Virus record (IMG/VR): IMGVR_UViG_3300035670_000515
Coordinates: 1 to 41,032 of that record
Reading direction: 5' to 3' (one strand)
DNA length: 41,032 bases
DNA from: a virus
Below the pieces are notes generated by a model, which saw nothing but the letters and a program-made list of their open reading frames with translations, did no database searches and was not told where the DNA came from. The translations under genes were made by a program, and so were the position numbers. This document shows positions 21,019-31,025 of this stretch, piece by piece (position 1 is the stretch's first letter; every line of letters starts with the position of its first letter).

Positions 21019-24000
21019 TTATTTATTAACATCAACACCGAGATTCTTTAACAAACGATCGGAACCTTTAGTCGTTACAGGTTTATTAAAAGATTTTAGT
21101 TTAAATTCAAGTATTTTATTCTGGAGGTCTGGATGATTATCAACAACTTTTTTTTGTGCGGCTTTCACATTTTCTCTATATATCATACGAATCATTGATT
21201 GCTTAGTATCTGCGTTATATCCTTCGTCATCAATAGATTTTTTTGTATTTGCAGCATCTTTAAAGATGGGAGATTTCACTAATTCCCCTATTTGCCCTCT
21301 CACATCCTGCTCTTCCATATACATCATCATCTGTTCGTATTGGTCTGGATTTATCCTAACATTATTTATAACTCTCTTTGGCATACTTATAAACGCACTT
21401 GCGGCAATCATCTCAGATACAGTTTCATCTTCTCTCCAATTAGAATATGTAATAGGAACCGTTATGTCGTGTACAAATGGATTTCTGACAATTTTATTCC
21501 CAAATACATTTCTACGAGGTCTTACATCCATACCAATCCTTGTTTTTATAGTCTCTAACAAGGTATCTGGATTCTGCATGTTCGGGTTTATGACTTTCCC
21601 CACGAATGTAACTGCATTCGGAACAATCATTGACGCAGTATAATTCTGCATTAACCTCTTGAACCCTTTCTCATCTTGGTCAATAACCGCACTGATTAAA
21701 TCAGATAGCCCAGCCATGTAAGACTTTCCTAAAAAAGTATTTGCGACTCCGAGGATACCACCTGCAATATATCTATCTAAATCGTCTTTTGTATCCTCAT
21801 CATAATCATCCGCTAAATAATCGGAGATTTCCATTACATTTGCTGGGTATATCATAAATGAAGCAAGTGGGTCTGCCCACCCGATGTCAAAGAATTTTCC
21901 GTTAATACGCACTGACCTCTCTTGGACCCCTAACTCTCTCCATAAACTTTTTTCAGCCGGGTCCTTAGGACCATCACCAATTACATATCTATTTGATGCA
22001 AGATATAGGCCAACACCGAATAAAGCAGAACCTGTCATTAATTTAGACATAGCCATATCTGCTCTAGCCCCGCCAGCTTTAAAATCGGCTCGCCATGCTT
22101 CTGTTAAAGGGGCTAGTGGTCCCCTATCCGTCATAAAAAATTTCATTAAATTAGCTGGGGTTTTCAAGAAAGGAACAATTATAGAACCCCCGGGAATAAG
22201 CGGCATTGTTTTATCTAAACTATCCCTAAAATTTTGAAACGAATTAGCGACTATACCTGATTTTCGTGTAAAGTTATATTCTTTAGCGAACTTAACTGCA
22301 TCTTCTTGTAGATTTCTAATAACATCGTCATTACTATATAAATAATCTTCTTTTATTTTATTTTTTAATTCGAAAGAATTAACCCCATTTTTTACTTTAT
22401 GCTTGATATGTGAAGGAGCGATATTGGCTAACTCACCTAAAATTTCAGAATCAATTTCTGGATTGTAAGCTGCAATATTTTGTAGCCCTTGCCACACCTT
22501 ATCTAATTTATCCCCTGTGTAGCCCAATTTAACTGCCAATCGATAAGTTTGTGCTTCTAATTTTGCTTTAAAATACATACCTTCCATTGCATTACTATAT
22601 GTATTTATCAAAGTTCCTGTCGCTTTTGTATATTTACCAATCAGATTAGCGGTATGATAAAAAGCAGTTCCTAATACACCCTCCTCTTCTATCCCAAGAG
22701 ATATAGCATCAAACCCCGTCGTAGTTTCTTCTCTTTGTATTCCAGTATCAAAGCGGTTATTTTTTGCTGCGTCCGTAATGTCTTTTATTTTTGATAATGA
22801 TTCTCCTTTCTCCTTCGCTTTCAACGCAGTTTCTGTTTGTCCTTTTATAGCACGCCCCATATATTTAAACCCATCTATCATAGAATTTATTTGAGAATGA
22901 AATAATATTTGATTTTCCTTCCACCTAACTCCATCTTCGATATTAGAGAAAAATCCATTTGCAATTTTTTGACCTGCTCTCCTCTCTAATTCAGCTCCGA
23001 TTTTTCTTCTTACAACCCCAATTCCCGCAGCTACTGCGTGTTCTGATGGAGCCATTACTAAACTATTTAAAGCTGTTCCCACTGTATTTTTCCAATGGGT
23101 TACTGGTGAAGATAATATATTTGCCATATAAACGGACTTCAATACTCTTTTTATTTTATCCCCTTTAGACATTGTAACCCCATCTATAAACCCCTGCACA
23201 TCTCCTTTTGCTTCTAGTATATTCATATGAGCCTCTACCATTCTCTGCTTGTCAAGAGTATCGGCTTTAGCAAAAATACTATACATCGAATTAGCCTGCT
23301 CTACTGCAGTATTATGTCTTCTAAAAACCATAGCTTCTGCACCACCATGTTTTGCAGCTATATCTTTCGCAACAAAATCGAGTTTGTGTAGTTCTACCAT
23401 TTCGTTCCAGTAGCTGTCTACCGCTTTTGCATCTCCTGCCTCGATACGAGTTCTGTATTCTGGGATTGCATCTCTTACCATATTAAACGCCTGCTCCTGA
23501 ACTTGAGTTACTTTTATGACTAATGGTTGTGTGCTTCTTAAATCTAGGTCTTCTAGCACTTTGCCGGATAATAAATCCTCTTTTGTCATTACTAAATCCT
23601 TTGCAGATTCTGATAACTTTGCTAATGTAGTTGATTGTTTATTGCGAATCGGAATTGTCGTCAACTGATTTATGATTTCGTCATACCCTTTTGTCATCTC
23701 TTTAATTCTATACTCTGAATTATTATTTAATTTATTGATAGAATCCTTAACTTGCTTCGTATCTCTTATATATTTCACGCTTCTAAATATTGCCTCAGCC
23801 ATCGCACCAAGACCTAGACCTTCAATAGCGTTCTTAAGTCTTCCTTCAGCAAAACCGTCGTTTGGATCTGATTTTAAATATCTACTTACTGGATTGCTTA
23901 ATGCTGGATTAGATTCAATTAAATCGGACAACCTTTTTTCGTGTTCTCCAAATGCCATAAAATCCGTAACCGCACCGACAGCTGATGCTTCAGCAAATTT

Positions 24001-24615
24001 TCCAACAGTAGAGGTAGCCTTCCCAACAACACCCGCTGCTTTCCCAACTTTATTCAAAGCCCCAAACGGAGCGAGGAATTGGGATACACCTCTCACTAAT
24101 GAACCTACTGTGCTTTTAGCTTCTCCTACTTCTGGAAGTTGTAGACCTTTAACATCCTTCTTTGCTTCGTCTATATTTGCCTTGTCCATGCCTTGCGATT
24201 CAAGATATTTTCCTGCACCGTATGTTCCAATCGAAGTTCCTAAATCCATAACAGCCTGTGCCGCATCTCTAAAACCACCTACAACTTGCTTTGGTATATC
24301 TAATACTTTTGATAAAAATTTATCATCATGTTGCACTCCAGATTCAAATTTCTCAATGGCGGCTATAATATTATCATCTGATAAATTCGGATAATTTGTC
24401 TTTAAAGCCCCAGAATTATAATCATCTATCATTTTTTTTGCCCCCGAAATCCCCAGACGATTTGCGGTATCCGTATCCACATCTTGGTATTTTTCTAAGT
24501 ATGCTTGCAACTTAGGCGAAGGCTTTTCAATCAATCGGTTTGCTGCTTCTTCCGCAACAAATGATTCCGGAACATTTTGTTCTTCTTCAAGAGTATTATC
24601 GTTTTGCATAATCAT
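21019..24615 (-). CDS. Large internal virion / DNA ejectosome protein, 1198 aa
   Basis: By position and size this is the counterpart of T7 gp16, the largest ejectosome protein that forms the channel for DNA entry. It has long amphipathic and Gly-rich segments (for example GGFRDAAQAVMDLGTSIGTYGAG, residues about 115-138, and Gly/Ala-rich 160-220) but I see no lytic transglycosylase motif at the N-terminus, unlike T7 gp16. Starts at 24615 and 24609 are possible; it overlaps the upstream gene by 20 bases. Confidence 0.8.
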   Translation of the reverse strand: MIMQNDNTLEEEQNVPESFVAEEAANRLIEKPSPKLQAYLEKYQDVDTDTANRLGISGAKKMIDDYNSGALKTNYPNLSDDNIIAAIEKFESGVQHDDKFLSKVLDIPKQVVGGFRDAAQAVMDLGTSIGTYGAGKYLESQGMDKANIDEAKKDVKGLQLPEVGEAKSTVGSLVRGVSQFLAPFGALNKVGKAAGVVGKATSTVGKFAEASAVGAVTDFMAFGEHEKRLSDLIESNPALSNPVSRYLKSDPNDGFAEGRLKNAIEGLGLGAMAEAIFRSVKYIRDTKQVKDSINKLNNNSEYRIKEMTKGYDEIINQLTTIPIRNKQSTTLAKLSESAKDLVMTKEDLLSGKVLEDLDLRSTQPLVIKVTQVQEQAFNMVRDAIPEYRTRIEAGDAKAVDSYWNEMVELHKLDFVAKDIAAKHGGAEAMVFRRHNTAVEQANSMYSIFAKADTLDKQRMVEAHMNILEAKGDVQGFIDGVTMSKGDKIKRVLKSVYMANILSSPVTHWKNTVGTALNSLVMAPSEHAVAAGIGVVRRKIGAELERRAGQKIANGFFSNIEDGVRWKENQILFHSQINSMIDGFKYMGRAIKGQTETALKAKEKGESLSKIKDITDAAKNNRFDTGIQREETTTGFDAISLGIEEEGVLGTAFYHTANLIGKYTKATGTLINTYSNAMEGMYFKAKLEAQTYRLAVKLGYTGDKLDKVWQGLQNIAAYNPEIDSEILGELANIAPSHIKHKVKNGVNSFELKNKIKEDYLYSNDDVIRNLQEDAVKFAKEYNFTRKSGIVANSFQNFRDSLDKTMPLIPGGSIIVPFLKTPANLMKFFMTDRGPLAPLTEAWRADFKAGGARADMAMSKLMTGSALFGVGLYLASNRYVIGDGPKDPAEKSLWRELGVQERSVRINGKFFDIGWADPLASFMIYPANVMEISDYLADDYDEDTKDDLDRYIAGGILGVANTFLGKSYMAGLSDLISAVIDQDEKGFKRLMQNYTASMIVPNAVTFVGKVINPNMQNPDTLLETIKTRIGMDVRPRRNVFGNKIVRNPFVHDITVPITYSNWREDETVSEMIAASAFISMPKRVINNVRINPDQYEQMMMYMEEQDVRGQIGELVKSPIFKDAANTKKSIDDEGYNADTKQSMIRMIYRENVKAAQKKVVDNHPDLQNKILEFKLKSFNKPVTTKGSDRLLKNLGVDVNK

Positions 24616-26086
24616 TAAATAATTTATCTTCTTTACTCATACTACCATAAGTCGCTTGCGTCTTTTGTTGTATCTCTAATTTTTTTTGTCTAGCCAAAAT
24701 CATAATATCTTGCATCCCTTTCTGATACACATCTGCTTTCAACCCCTGTGCTGCTAAAGCAGCTTTTTGCTCTAGTATAAATTTCTTTAATTCAGCACCC
24801 TCAGGATTTGCTCGCTTATTCACAATCTCATCCACCAATGCAGCATTACGCCCCTTTGGTGGGGTAATACTAATATTAAATTCTGCTTTTACTTTCGACT
24901 CAAAATCCTTATCTGCTGCCCCGTATTCAGTCTTCCTTAATTTATCACCTGCTAAAAACGAGCTGTATTGCTGTCTTGTCATCAGTCTAGTTGATACAAG
25001 CTGATAAGCCTCCGAAGAACTCATTTCTCCGTTTATTCCTTTACGAAACATTTCATCGTTAGAACTTCTTACACCACTACTGCCCATACCCCCTCCATTA
25101 CCTTCATAGCTTTCGAGAGAACCGAAGTTTTTTAATTTACGCATATACTTTACATCATATTGTTTTGCTTCTTTTTTTGCTTGGTTGTAAAACTGTTTTC
25201 TTTTTACTGGGTCTTGTATTTCGTCATGTTTATTTTTAAACTTGATAAACAAATTTTGTGTGTAAAATTCTCCGACTTGGTCGTATATATTTTCCTTAGT
25301 ATTATATAATTTTGTTCCGTTATCTAATATCTTAAAAGCTCTCTCTCTTAAATCTGGGTCACTAAAAACCTTCTGTAGATTATCTGATTTCAGAAACGCC
25401 ATACGCTCTGATGTGCTTTTATAATTATCATTTAAAAATAATCCGTTAATAGCTTCCGCAGCCTCAAAATCCTTATCAAACTCTGCGTCATGTATCTTAT
25501 GCTGGTCTTCCGTTATATGACGCAGAGAATCTCTTCTTGCTTGTTTAACCCCTACTTTAAAATTATCTTTCTCTTCCGGGGTCCACTTAGGATTTACTTC
25601 AGACAAAAATTTCTTATTTTTATTTACCCATTCTTCTTGTCTAAATTGTCTCGATTGGGCGATTTCTTGATTAGACATATCATAGTCTATATGCGTTGCA
25701 TTGTGATACTTATGCTCTATAAGTGATTTCTTCATTATTCTACCTTCGAGAAATCCCATATCTTTGACTGCATCATCTATAACTGGGTCTGCTAATTTCC
25801 CATAAGAATGCCCATCCTTAACTTTCTCATGTCCTCTTAGTTTATCCATAGCAGACACTGCGGTTTGATATTTATCATAAGATTTCATAGCTGTTATGTC
25901 TGGTCTATGATATGTCAAACCATACACATTCGTTCTTGCTACTTCAAACATAGACTGTGATAACTGACCATACATTTGGGAAGCCGCTTGTAAGTCGTCT
26001 GGAGTTACTACTCTCAAACGATTAGCCGAAGCATCCCCTATCGAAGGTGTCGGTTGTGTCATCCATCTTGGTATATTCGTAGCCAT
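24596..26086 (-). CDS. Internal virion protein, T7 gp15-like, 496 aa
   Basis: A charged, mostly helical 496-residue protein in the gp15 position, shorter than T7 gp15 (747 aa). N-terminus MATNIPRWMTQPTPSIGDASANRLRVV; then many Lys/Glu-rich helices and a low-complexity turn rich in Gly (GNGGGMGSSG, near residue 330). No catalytic motif is seen. It should form part of the ejected core at the portal vertex, with its overlap with the gp16-like gene indicating coordinated synthesis. Confidence 0.7.
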   Translation of the reverse strand: MATNIPRWMTQPTPSIGDASANRLRVVTPDDLQAASQMYGQLSQSMFEVARTNVYGLTYHRPDITAMKSYDKYQTAVSAMDKLRGHEKVKDGHSYGKLADPVIDDAVKDMGFLEGRIMKKSLIEHKYHNATHIDYDMSNQEIAQSRQFRQEEWVNKNKKFLSEVNPKWTPEEKDNFKVGVKQARRDSLRHITEDQHKIHDAEFDKDFEAAEAINGLFLNDNYKSTSERMAFLKSDNLQKVFSDPDLRERAFKILDNGTKLYNTKENIYDQVGEFYTQNLFIKFKNKHDEIQDPVKRKQFYNQAKKEAKQYDVKYMRKLKNFGSLESYEGNGGGMGSSGVRSSNDEMFRKGINGEMSSSEAYQLVSTRLMTRQQYSSFLAGDKLRKTEYGAADKDFESKVKAEFNISITPPKGRNAALVDEIVNKRANPEGAELKKFILEQKAALAAQGLKADVYQKGMQDIMILARQKKLEIQQKTQATYGSMSKEDKLFNDYAKR

Positions 26087-26089
26087 AAA

Positions 26090-26602
26090 TTATATAATTT
26101 TATTATTCTTCAAACCCCATCCCATACCAGAAGCCGTATTTAAGATACCGCCTGTAGCATTTAATATCCCCATTTTCTGTGCGAAAGCACCTGATGCTCG
26201 TGTTGACGCAATTTGTCTTCTCATTGATTCCAATTGTAAAGAAGCGTTAGAATCTTTAGCAGAAGAATATAAACTCGACATAGCTTGTTCTCTGCTATAT
26301 GCAGATAAATCTGATGCCTGCATAGCAGAAAATGATTCACCCATTAAACCTGTAGAAGCAGCATTAACTCTTTGCTCACGAAACAATTGGTCTAATTGTC
26401 TTGCTCTTTCTAGCTGTTGGCTCGATTCGTCTACTTTCTCCCCAGAGCGTTGAGTCTTCATTGCTTCTGTTTGCAATTCCATTTCAGATGCTTGCTGTTG
26501 AGCCATAGACTTTTGAAACTGTCCTTGCTTCACTGCTGAGTATGCCCCAACACCAGCGGCGGCTACACCGACACCGATTAAAATTACGGTCTCTACACCC
26601 AT
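26090..26602 (-). CDS. Internal virion protein, T7 gp14-like, 170 aa
   Basis: An N-terminal Ala/Gly-rich hydrophobic segment (VETVILIGVGVAAAGVGAYSAV) precedes a long charged, Gln-rich helix (residues about 30-125) and a C-terminal hydrophobic Gly-rich end. This matches gp14-like proteins that insert in the outer membrane during DNA ejection. It overlaps the acetyltransferase-like gene by ten bases. Confidence 0.75.
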   Translation of the reverse strand: MGVETVILIGVGVAAAGVGAYSAVKQGQFQKSMAQQQASEMELQTEAMKTQRSGEKVDESSQQLERARQLDQLFREQRVNAASTGLMGESFSAMQASDLSAYSREQAMSSLYSSAKDSNASLQLESMRRQIASTRASGAFAQKMGILNATGGILNTASGMGWGLKNNKII

Positions 26603-27003
26603 AAATTTTTATATAAAATACTTGTATATGTAAAACATTCTTTTTTAAAATTTTTATTTTTCAATTTATTTTCAAATGATTTAGTATGAGCTAAACTCAT
26701 AATTACTTCAAAACCTAATTTTCTTGCCTGTTCGAACAATGTTTCGTATAGAAAATCCAATGCACCTACTCTTAATTCCTTTCGTGCTTTCTTATTCATA
26801 ACTACCCATTCAATCCACGCAAGCTTGCTATCCGTTTGATACAACCATCCGGAGCAAACATCTACTCCGTTCTTGCTTACTATAATTCCATTCTCCGATA
26901 ACATGCGGCGATGTAATGCAGCCATACCCCACCCGCTCATCATCTCGCATACTATCGTATAGTCTTCTTCATTAAGACACCATCTAAAACTAAATCCACT
27001 CAT
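26593..27003 (-). CDS. GNAT-type N-acetyltransferase-like virion-region protein, 136 aa
   Basis: The pattern WIEWVVMNKKARKELRVGALDFLYETLFEQARKLGFEVIMSLAHTKSFENKLKNKNFKK resembles the acetyl-CoA loop and following helix of GNAT enzymes, with an AHTKSFENKLKNKNF segment near the end (in GNATs, 'N..a...yeklGF'). Similar small genes sit between tail tube and core genes in several podoviruses. No substrate can be named. Start overlaps the tail tubular gene stop by ATGA. Confidence 0.65.
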   Translation of the reverse strand: MSGFSFRWCLNEEDYTIVCEMMSGWGMAALHRRMLSENGIIVSKNGVDVCSGWLYQTDSKLAWIEWVVMNKKARKELRVGALDFLYETLFEQARKLGFEVIMSLAHTKSFENKLKNKNFKKECFTYTSILYKNLWV

Positions 27004-29063
27004 ATCGTAACAGCTATAACAATTGCAACTAAATCAAAATCTACCGGCTCGTTCTGCACAATATCGAATGTGGCATCACGCTTTATGCCTCCGGACAAAT
27101 ATATTTTCTTCCACCCATTATATGGTGTAATTTCCGTATCGAGAAGATTAGACCCAAGACTCCTAAATACAGGTCTTACAATCGTCCGTCCGCTGTGTAA
27201 TTCAAAACTGCGAGTCTTGAAAGTTTTAACTAAAGCATATACTACCCTACGCCAATCTCCCGTAAGAGTTTTCCCCCCAAGGTCTATATCTATTGGTAAC
27301 ATACGAATAAGCACCTTGAAACCAAAACCTATCTCTATCTCTTTATAATCTAATTCAATATCTATAGACCCATCAACATTAACAGTATTATCTTCCAATA
27401 CAAAAGAACCCGCTCTCACTTTTACATCTTGCCCTGCTAATTCAGTAAAACCAGCATGATGTGTTTGTGGAGTTAATTCTGTAGATTTCATTCCAGCGTC
27501 AAGATAATAATTCTTATCAAGCTTTTCAAGAAGTCGATTCTCTATGCCATCTATAGTGCGTTTTGTTATTACATAAACATCCCTACCTGCCACAATAATG
27601 TCTTCGACAACCCCGTTTGTTTCAAATAAAGACCACGCTAATAATTGCTCACTTCGTAACATGTTTAATACTGCGATAGTTCCGTCAGCATTTACAATAT
27701 ACACATAATCCGCTGGGCTTGTATCTCTTGATTGTCTTACCGCCATAGCAACTGGAATCTGTATTAATTGAGAAGAAAGCAGAGAAATACTTTGGGCGTT
27801 ATAACTTCGTTCGACTTCATTGAAAACAAATTGTCTTACAACTCTACCGCTGCTCTCTATGAATATTGTGCCGCCATCAACGGAAATAGGTCTTACAACA
27901 CTTGACCCATGCAGAGTGCTTTTTTGCAGCATTATTGTTTCCGGTTTAATCGGGTCTGTTTCATTCTGAGGTATATAAAATTCTCCACCTGTTGTAAATA
28001 TTTGTAAATTTCTTCCAGCGAAAATATTCACTATAGCATTTACCTTATCGTCATCTATAGTAACATCAATAGCTTGGTCAGCTTTTCCACTGCCAATATT
28101 AAAATTAAAAAACAAATCTGTCGCAGAACCCCATAAAGTAGATGGTCTGCTAGTGCTACCACCAAACCATAAACGCCCTTGATAAAAAGAACATGTAGCT
28201 GGGTAGCCTCTTGTATCAGACCACGCGTCTTCATATCCTGTTTCTATTTGCCATTCTTCTGCTTTTAACGGAGCATCGGCGTTTCCACTTGGAAATTCTA
28301 CTATAATATCACCCACCACTTCTGAATCAGAAAGCTTACCTGTGATTAAAAATATACCACCTTTCTTACCAACGATATATTGTTTAAGGTTTGAAGTGTC
28401 TGCAAATATTGGGTCTGGGGTATTTACTACTACGGATTTCGTTACTAATGGAAAAAATGCACCATTGAATCGTTGCACTGTCCTAGTGGTAACGGTTGCT
28501 TGTTCCGCCTTTACAATCACATCTCTCCCGAGTAGATTCGAAAATGTAAGTATAGAATGACCATCATTAACTGTTACGCCATTAAACGCATGTGATGGTA
28601 TAAAATCAAAGTCTATATATTCTACAATCCAATTAGTGTGTGAAGTTCTTACAATCTTAATAGGCTTTATTTCCGGATGCACTATAATTAAAGTGTCCGC
28701 CGATTGAGCATATTTTAATTGGCTAAGTCGTGTTTCGGTAATATCATTCATTGGAGTGGCAGCAGTAACTTCTGCAACCATCACATCGTCCTTATATACT
28801 CTCATACGCTTATCTGTGAAGACAAGCACATATATTTGTTCAGTATTGAAAGCAAACTCAATAATTTTAGCTTTTCCTGTTCCGTAGCATTTATCAATAA
28901 AACGCATCCCTTCTCGTTTATATACCCCACCTAATGGGTCCACATAAACATTTCGTAATTTATCAGCCCCGTTAAAATAAAAATCTTTGTCAATACGACC
29001 AAAGACTTGTTGGGCTAATTCACCGGATACGAATGCTGTTTTTACTGTTCTAATTTTTCCCAT
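27000..29063 (-). CDS. Tail tubular protein B (T7 gp12-like), 687 aa
   Basis: The N-terminus GKIRTVKTAFVSGELAQQVFGRIDKDFYFNGADKLRNVYVDPLGGVYKREG is characteristic of podovirus tail nozzle proteins, with a beta-propeller-like body further on (EAWSDTRGYPATCSFYQGRLWFGGS). It builds the end of the tail tube, contacts fibres and gates DNA exit. It lies three bases after the gp11-like gene. Confidence 0.85.
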   Translation of the reverse strand: MGKIRTVKTAFVSGELAQQVFGRIDKDFYFNGADKLRNVYVDPLGGVYKREGMRFIDKCYGTGKAKIIEFAFNTEQIYVLVFTDKRMRVYKDDVMVAEVTAATPMNDITETRLSQLKYAQSADTLIIVHPEIKPIKIVRTSHTNWIVEYIDFDFIPSHAFNGVTVNDGHSILTFSNLLGRDVIVKAEQATVTTRTVQRFNGAFFPLVTKSVVVNTPDPIFADTSNLKQYIVGKKGGIFLITGKLSDSEVVGDIIVEFPSGNADAPLKAEEWQIETGYEDAWSDTRGYPATCSFYQGRLWFGGSTSRPSTLWGSATDLFFNFNIGSGKADQAIDVTIDDDKVNAIVNIFAGRNLQIFTTGGEFYIPQNETDPIKPETIMLQKSTLHGSSVVRPISVDGGTIFIESSGRVVRQFVFNEVERSYNAQSISLLSSQLIQIPVAMAVRQSRDTSPADYVYIVNADGTIAVLNMLRSEQLLAWSLFETNGVVEDIIVAGRDVYVITKRTIDGIENRLLEKLDKNYYLDAGMKSTELTPQTHHAGFTELAGQDVKVRAGSFVLEDNTVNVDGSIDIELDYKEIEIGFGFKVLIRMLPIDIDLGGKTLTGDWRRVVYALVKTFKTRSFELHSGRTIVRPVFRSLGSNLLDTEITPYNGWKKIYLSGGIKRDATFDIVQNEPVDFDLVAIVIAVTI

Positions 29064-29066
29064 ACC

Positions 29067-29627
29067 CTAATTCCTAACTACAAGCAAAGCGAAATTATGA
29101 ATAGGCATTATTGTGTTGCCATTACTTTGGCTATCAATAAGACCTGCTCTCTTTCTTGAATCCATAACCTCCTTAGCATAGTATGCAGCTTTATTCTCAT
29201 CTTCCATGAGAGATATAGCCAATTTCTGGCAAAGACGGTTAATCACATACTCCGAAAAATATGGCGGGAATTTCTCCTCTGAACTCCGAAAAATATAATT
29301 CACTTTCACTTCTGACGCATTGCAGTATAGGTAGCCTTCTTTTATTGAGTGTGGAAGACCCGGGTTATCTTTCCCTGCTAATCTTAAATAATCTGCTGGC
29401 AATTGAAATGCTGCGGAATATTGGAATAGCGGAACCTGTGTAAGTTTATTTAGTTGTATTTGGTTTTGTGCGAATGACCAATTTCTATCGGACAAACATG
29501 CACGAACAGTTAGCTCAAATATAGTGTTGCATATTTTTGCTTCTCTTGTCTCGTCTTGAAATGTAGTAATCTCATCTGCTCCCAAAAGGGTTAAAGCTTG
29601 TGAACATAACTGAATATCTGTCATCAT
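29067..29627 (-). CDS. Tail tubular protein A (T7 gp11-like), 186 aa
   Basis: MTDIQLCSQALTLLGADEITTFQDETREAKICNTIFELTVRACLSDRNWSFAQNQIQL is a clear gp11-type head-tail adaptor start (A..LLG...I..F.....A..c...yd..r...L....WSFA). It forms the ring joining portal and nozzle. Start ATG 29627 or 29624. The 75-base gap upstream has no recognisable signal. Confidence 0.85.
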   Translation of the reverse strand: MMTDIQLCSQALTLLGADEITTFQDETREAKICNTIFELTVRACLSDRNWSFAQNQIQLNKLTQVPLFQYSAAFQLPADYLRLAGKDNPGLPHSIKEGYLYCNASEVKVNYIFRSSEEKFPPYFSEYVINRLCQKLAISLMEDENKAAYYAKEVMDSRKRAGLIDSQSNGNTIMPIHNFALLVVRN

Positions 29628-29701
29628 AACGAAACAATAAATTTATATAATACAACACGGCAGGCATACCAATTGCTCGAAACACCCACCATATTATTTC
29701 C

Positions 29702-29962
29702 TTATACGAGGTCTGTTCCATCAACAACTGTTACAACCTTAGCCGCGTTAGCAGAAACTCTAACATAACTGATAACAGGTGAAGCAGTATTAGCTGCCGC
29801 TGTTACTTTGATTAAGTCATTAACCTTTAAAATATCATAAAGGTCGTTAAAGTAACCAACGTCAAGAACTGTAGCAATGGTTTCGTCAGTGACATAACCA
29901 TACTCACTTGGAGCTTTGCTCTGATTTAAAAACAGAACTGTAAAATTTTTTCTATCAAACAT
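29702..29962 (-). CDS. Small head-region protein, 86 aa
   Basis: Just after the major capsid gene (12-base gap). It is a beta-rich 86-residue protein (MFDRKNFTVLFLNQSKAPSEYGYVTDETIATVLDVGYFND, with an Ala/Val-rich end) that I do not recognise. By position and size it may be a capsid decoration protein or head completion protein, like small beta-rich proteins found after capsid genes. Confidence 0.6.
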   Translation of the reverse strand: MFDRKNFTVLFLNQSKAPSEYGYVTDETIATVLDVGYFNDLYDILKVNDLIKVTAAANTASPVISYVRVSANAAKVVTVVDGTDLV

Positions 29963-29974
29963 ATAACAACAAAA

Positions 29975-30859
29975 TTAAACTACTGCACAATCGATCCTAA
30001 TTAAACCTTTCTGGTCTATGACTTTCGCACCTAAACCTAATTTTCCATGGATTAAAGTGGAAAATCCTCGTTCAGCTACTTCGCCAACCTTGAAAGATAT
30101 GTCGGTATTTACACCAACACCAATCGGGCATTTCATTCCTTTACCTACAAACGCATAAGCGTGAGTAGTAGAAGTTCCGGTATCTATAGGAATCCCCGCA
30201 AGTATACCTTTAACAACTTCAAAATTCGCAACCTTGATAAGTTGGAAACCATAGTATTGTTGAATTGAACCACTATCTAAAGCATCAGCTTTAGTAAAGT
30301 CTTTCGATGTTACCTTAATATCATTTGTCAATGAATTATGGATTTGGTTCGGATGAACTACCAAGAATCTATCTTGTTGTGGAATGTTGTTTGCATCCAT
30401 GATAGCTGCTGCGGCTTTAATAGCTTGCACTGTTAAACCTGCATTAGCACCGGATACATTCTTTGGCACGATATTTCCTGCAATATATGTAGCATTAAAC
30501 AAAGCTTCCAAAATAACTGCGTCCTTTCTTCTACCTGCTGCAATCTTACAAGCATTAATAGCTTCCTGTTTTTCAGAATAGTTAATCAACAATTCTTCAA
30601 CACTATCAACCATGTGGTTTATATCGTAGAACTCCACATCAATTTTTTCTTTGGACTTAGCCATTGAATCCAAAACTAATGGTGCATTCGAGATGTGTTT
30701 ATGAGAATAAACAATTCCTTGTTTATTAAACTCAAAGGTCTTCGCCTTACCCATTTTCGTATAAAACATATCATACGAAAATTGACCTTCATACTGATAA
30801 TCGTTTCTCACGACAGTATCAATTTGAGTCACAAAATGTTCTAACAAATTACTAGACAT
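29975..30859 (-). CDS. Major capsid protein, 294 aa
   Basis: A 294-residue protein in the capsid position between scaffold and tail adaptor. N-terminal MSSNLLEHFVTQIDTVVRNDYQYEGQF, then a helix-rich P-domain-like part (SEKQEAINACKIAAGRRKDAVILEALFNA), LVVHPNQIH and the C-terminal VAERGFSTLIHGKLGLGAKVIDQKGLIRID resemble HK97-fold capsids of T7-like phages. A dedicated promoter lies at 30998-31025, giving a leader of about 130 bases and suggesting extra transcription for the most abundant protein. Confidence 0.88.
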   Translation of the reverse strand: MSSNLLEHFVTQIDTVVRNDYQYEGQFSYDMFYTKMGKAKTFEFNKQGIVYSHKHISNAPLVLDSMAKSKEKIDVEFYDINHMVDSVEELLINYSEKQEAINACKIAAGRRKDAVILEALFNATYIAGNIVPKNVSGANAGLTVQAIKAAAAIMDANNIPQQDRFLVVHPNQIHNSLTNDIKVTSKDFTKADALDSGSIQQYYGFQLIKVANFEVVKGILAGIPIDTGTSTTHAYAFVGKGMKCPIGVGVNTDISFKVGEVAERGFSTLIHGKLGLGAKVIDQKGLIRIDCAVV

Positions 30860-30974
30860 ACAAAATAAAATATAACTTTTTCATAAAAATTTTCTTCGGT
30901 TTATAATTGGGTATTCTAGTAAAAGAGCCAATATTCTTCATGCTTTCCTCGAAGTCCTTACGGGTGTTTCGCAT
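30852..30974 (-). CDS. Possible 40-residue leader ORF overlapping the capsid start
   Basis: Within the capsid leader, ATG at 30974 opens a 40-codon frame (MRNTRKDFEESMKNIGSFTRI, ending KKLYFILYV) whose stop TAG lies in the capsid start sequence (ATGTCTAG, 30859-30852): an 8-base overlap. It begins about 18 bases after the expected transcription start. It could couple capsid translation, or be fortuitous. Confidence 0.35.
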   Translation of the reverse strand: MRNTRKDFEESMKNIGSFTRIPNYKPKKIFMKKLYFILYV

Positions 30975-30997
30975 ACTTAGCACAAACCTTTCAATAA

Positions 30998-31025
30998 TAT
31001 TTAATAACATATTTCTAAATGTCAA
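30998..31025 (-). promoter_or_regulatory. Capsid gene promoter
   Basis: Minus strand: AAAAATATTTC then TTGACA (31025-31020), 16 bases, TAAATA (31003-30998), with a TATTAT following. The 17-mer AAAAATATTTCTTGACA is identical to that of the promoter at 34405-34432. It overlaps the end of the upstream small membrane protein gene. Confidence 0.65.

Noticed and set aside
23672-24394. 240-codon open frame on the plus strand
   Set aside because: It lies antisense inside the gp16-like gene, has Pro/Ser-rich shadow composition and no start context.
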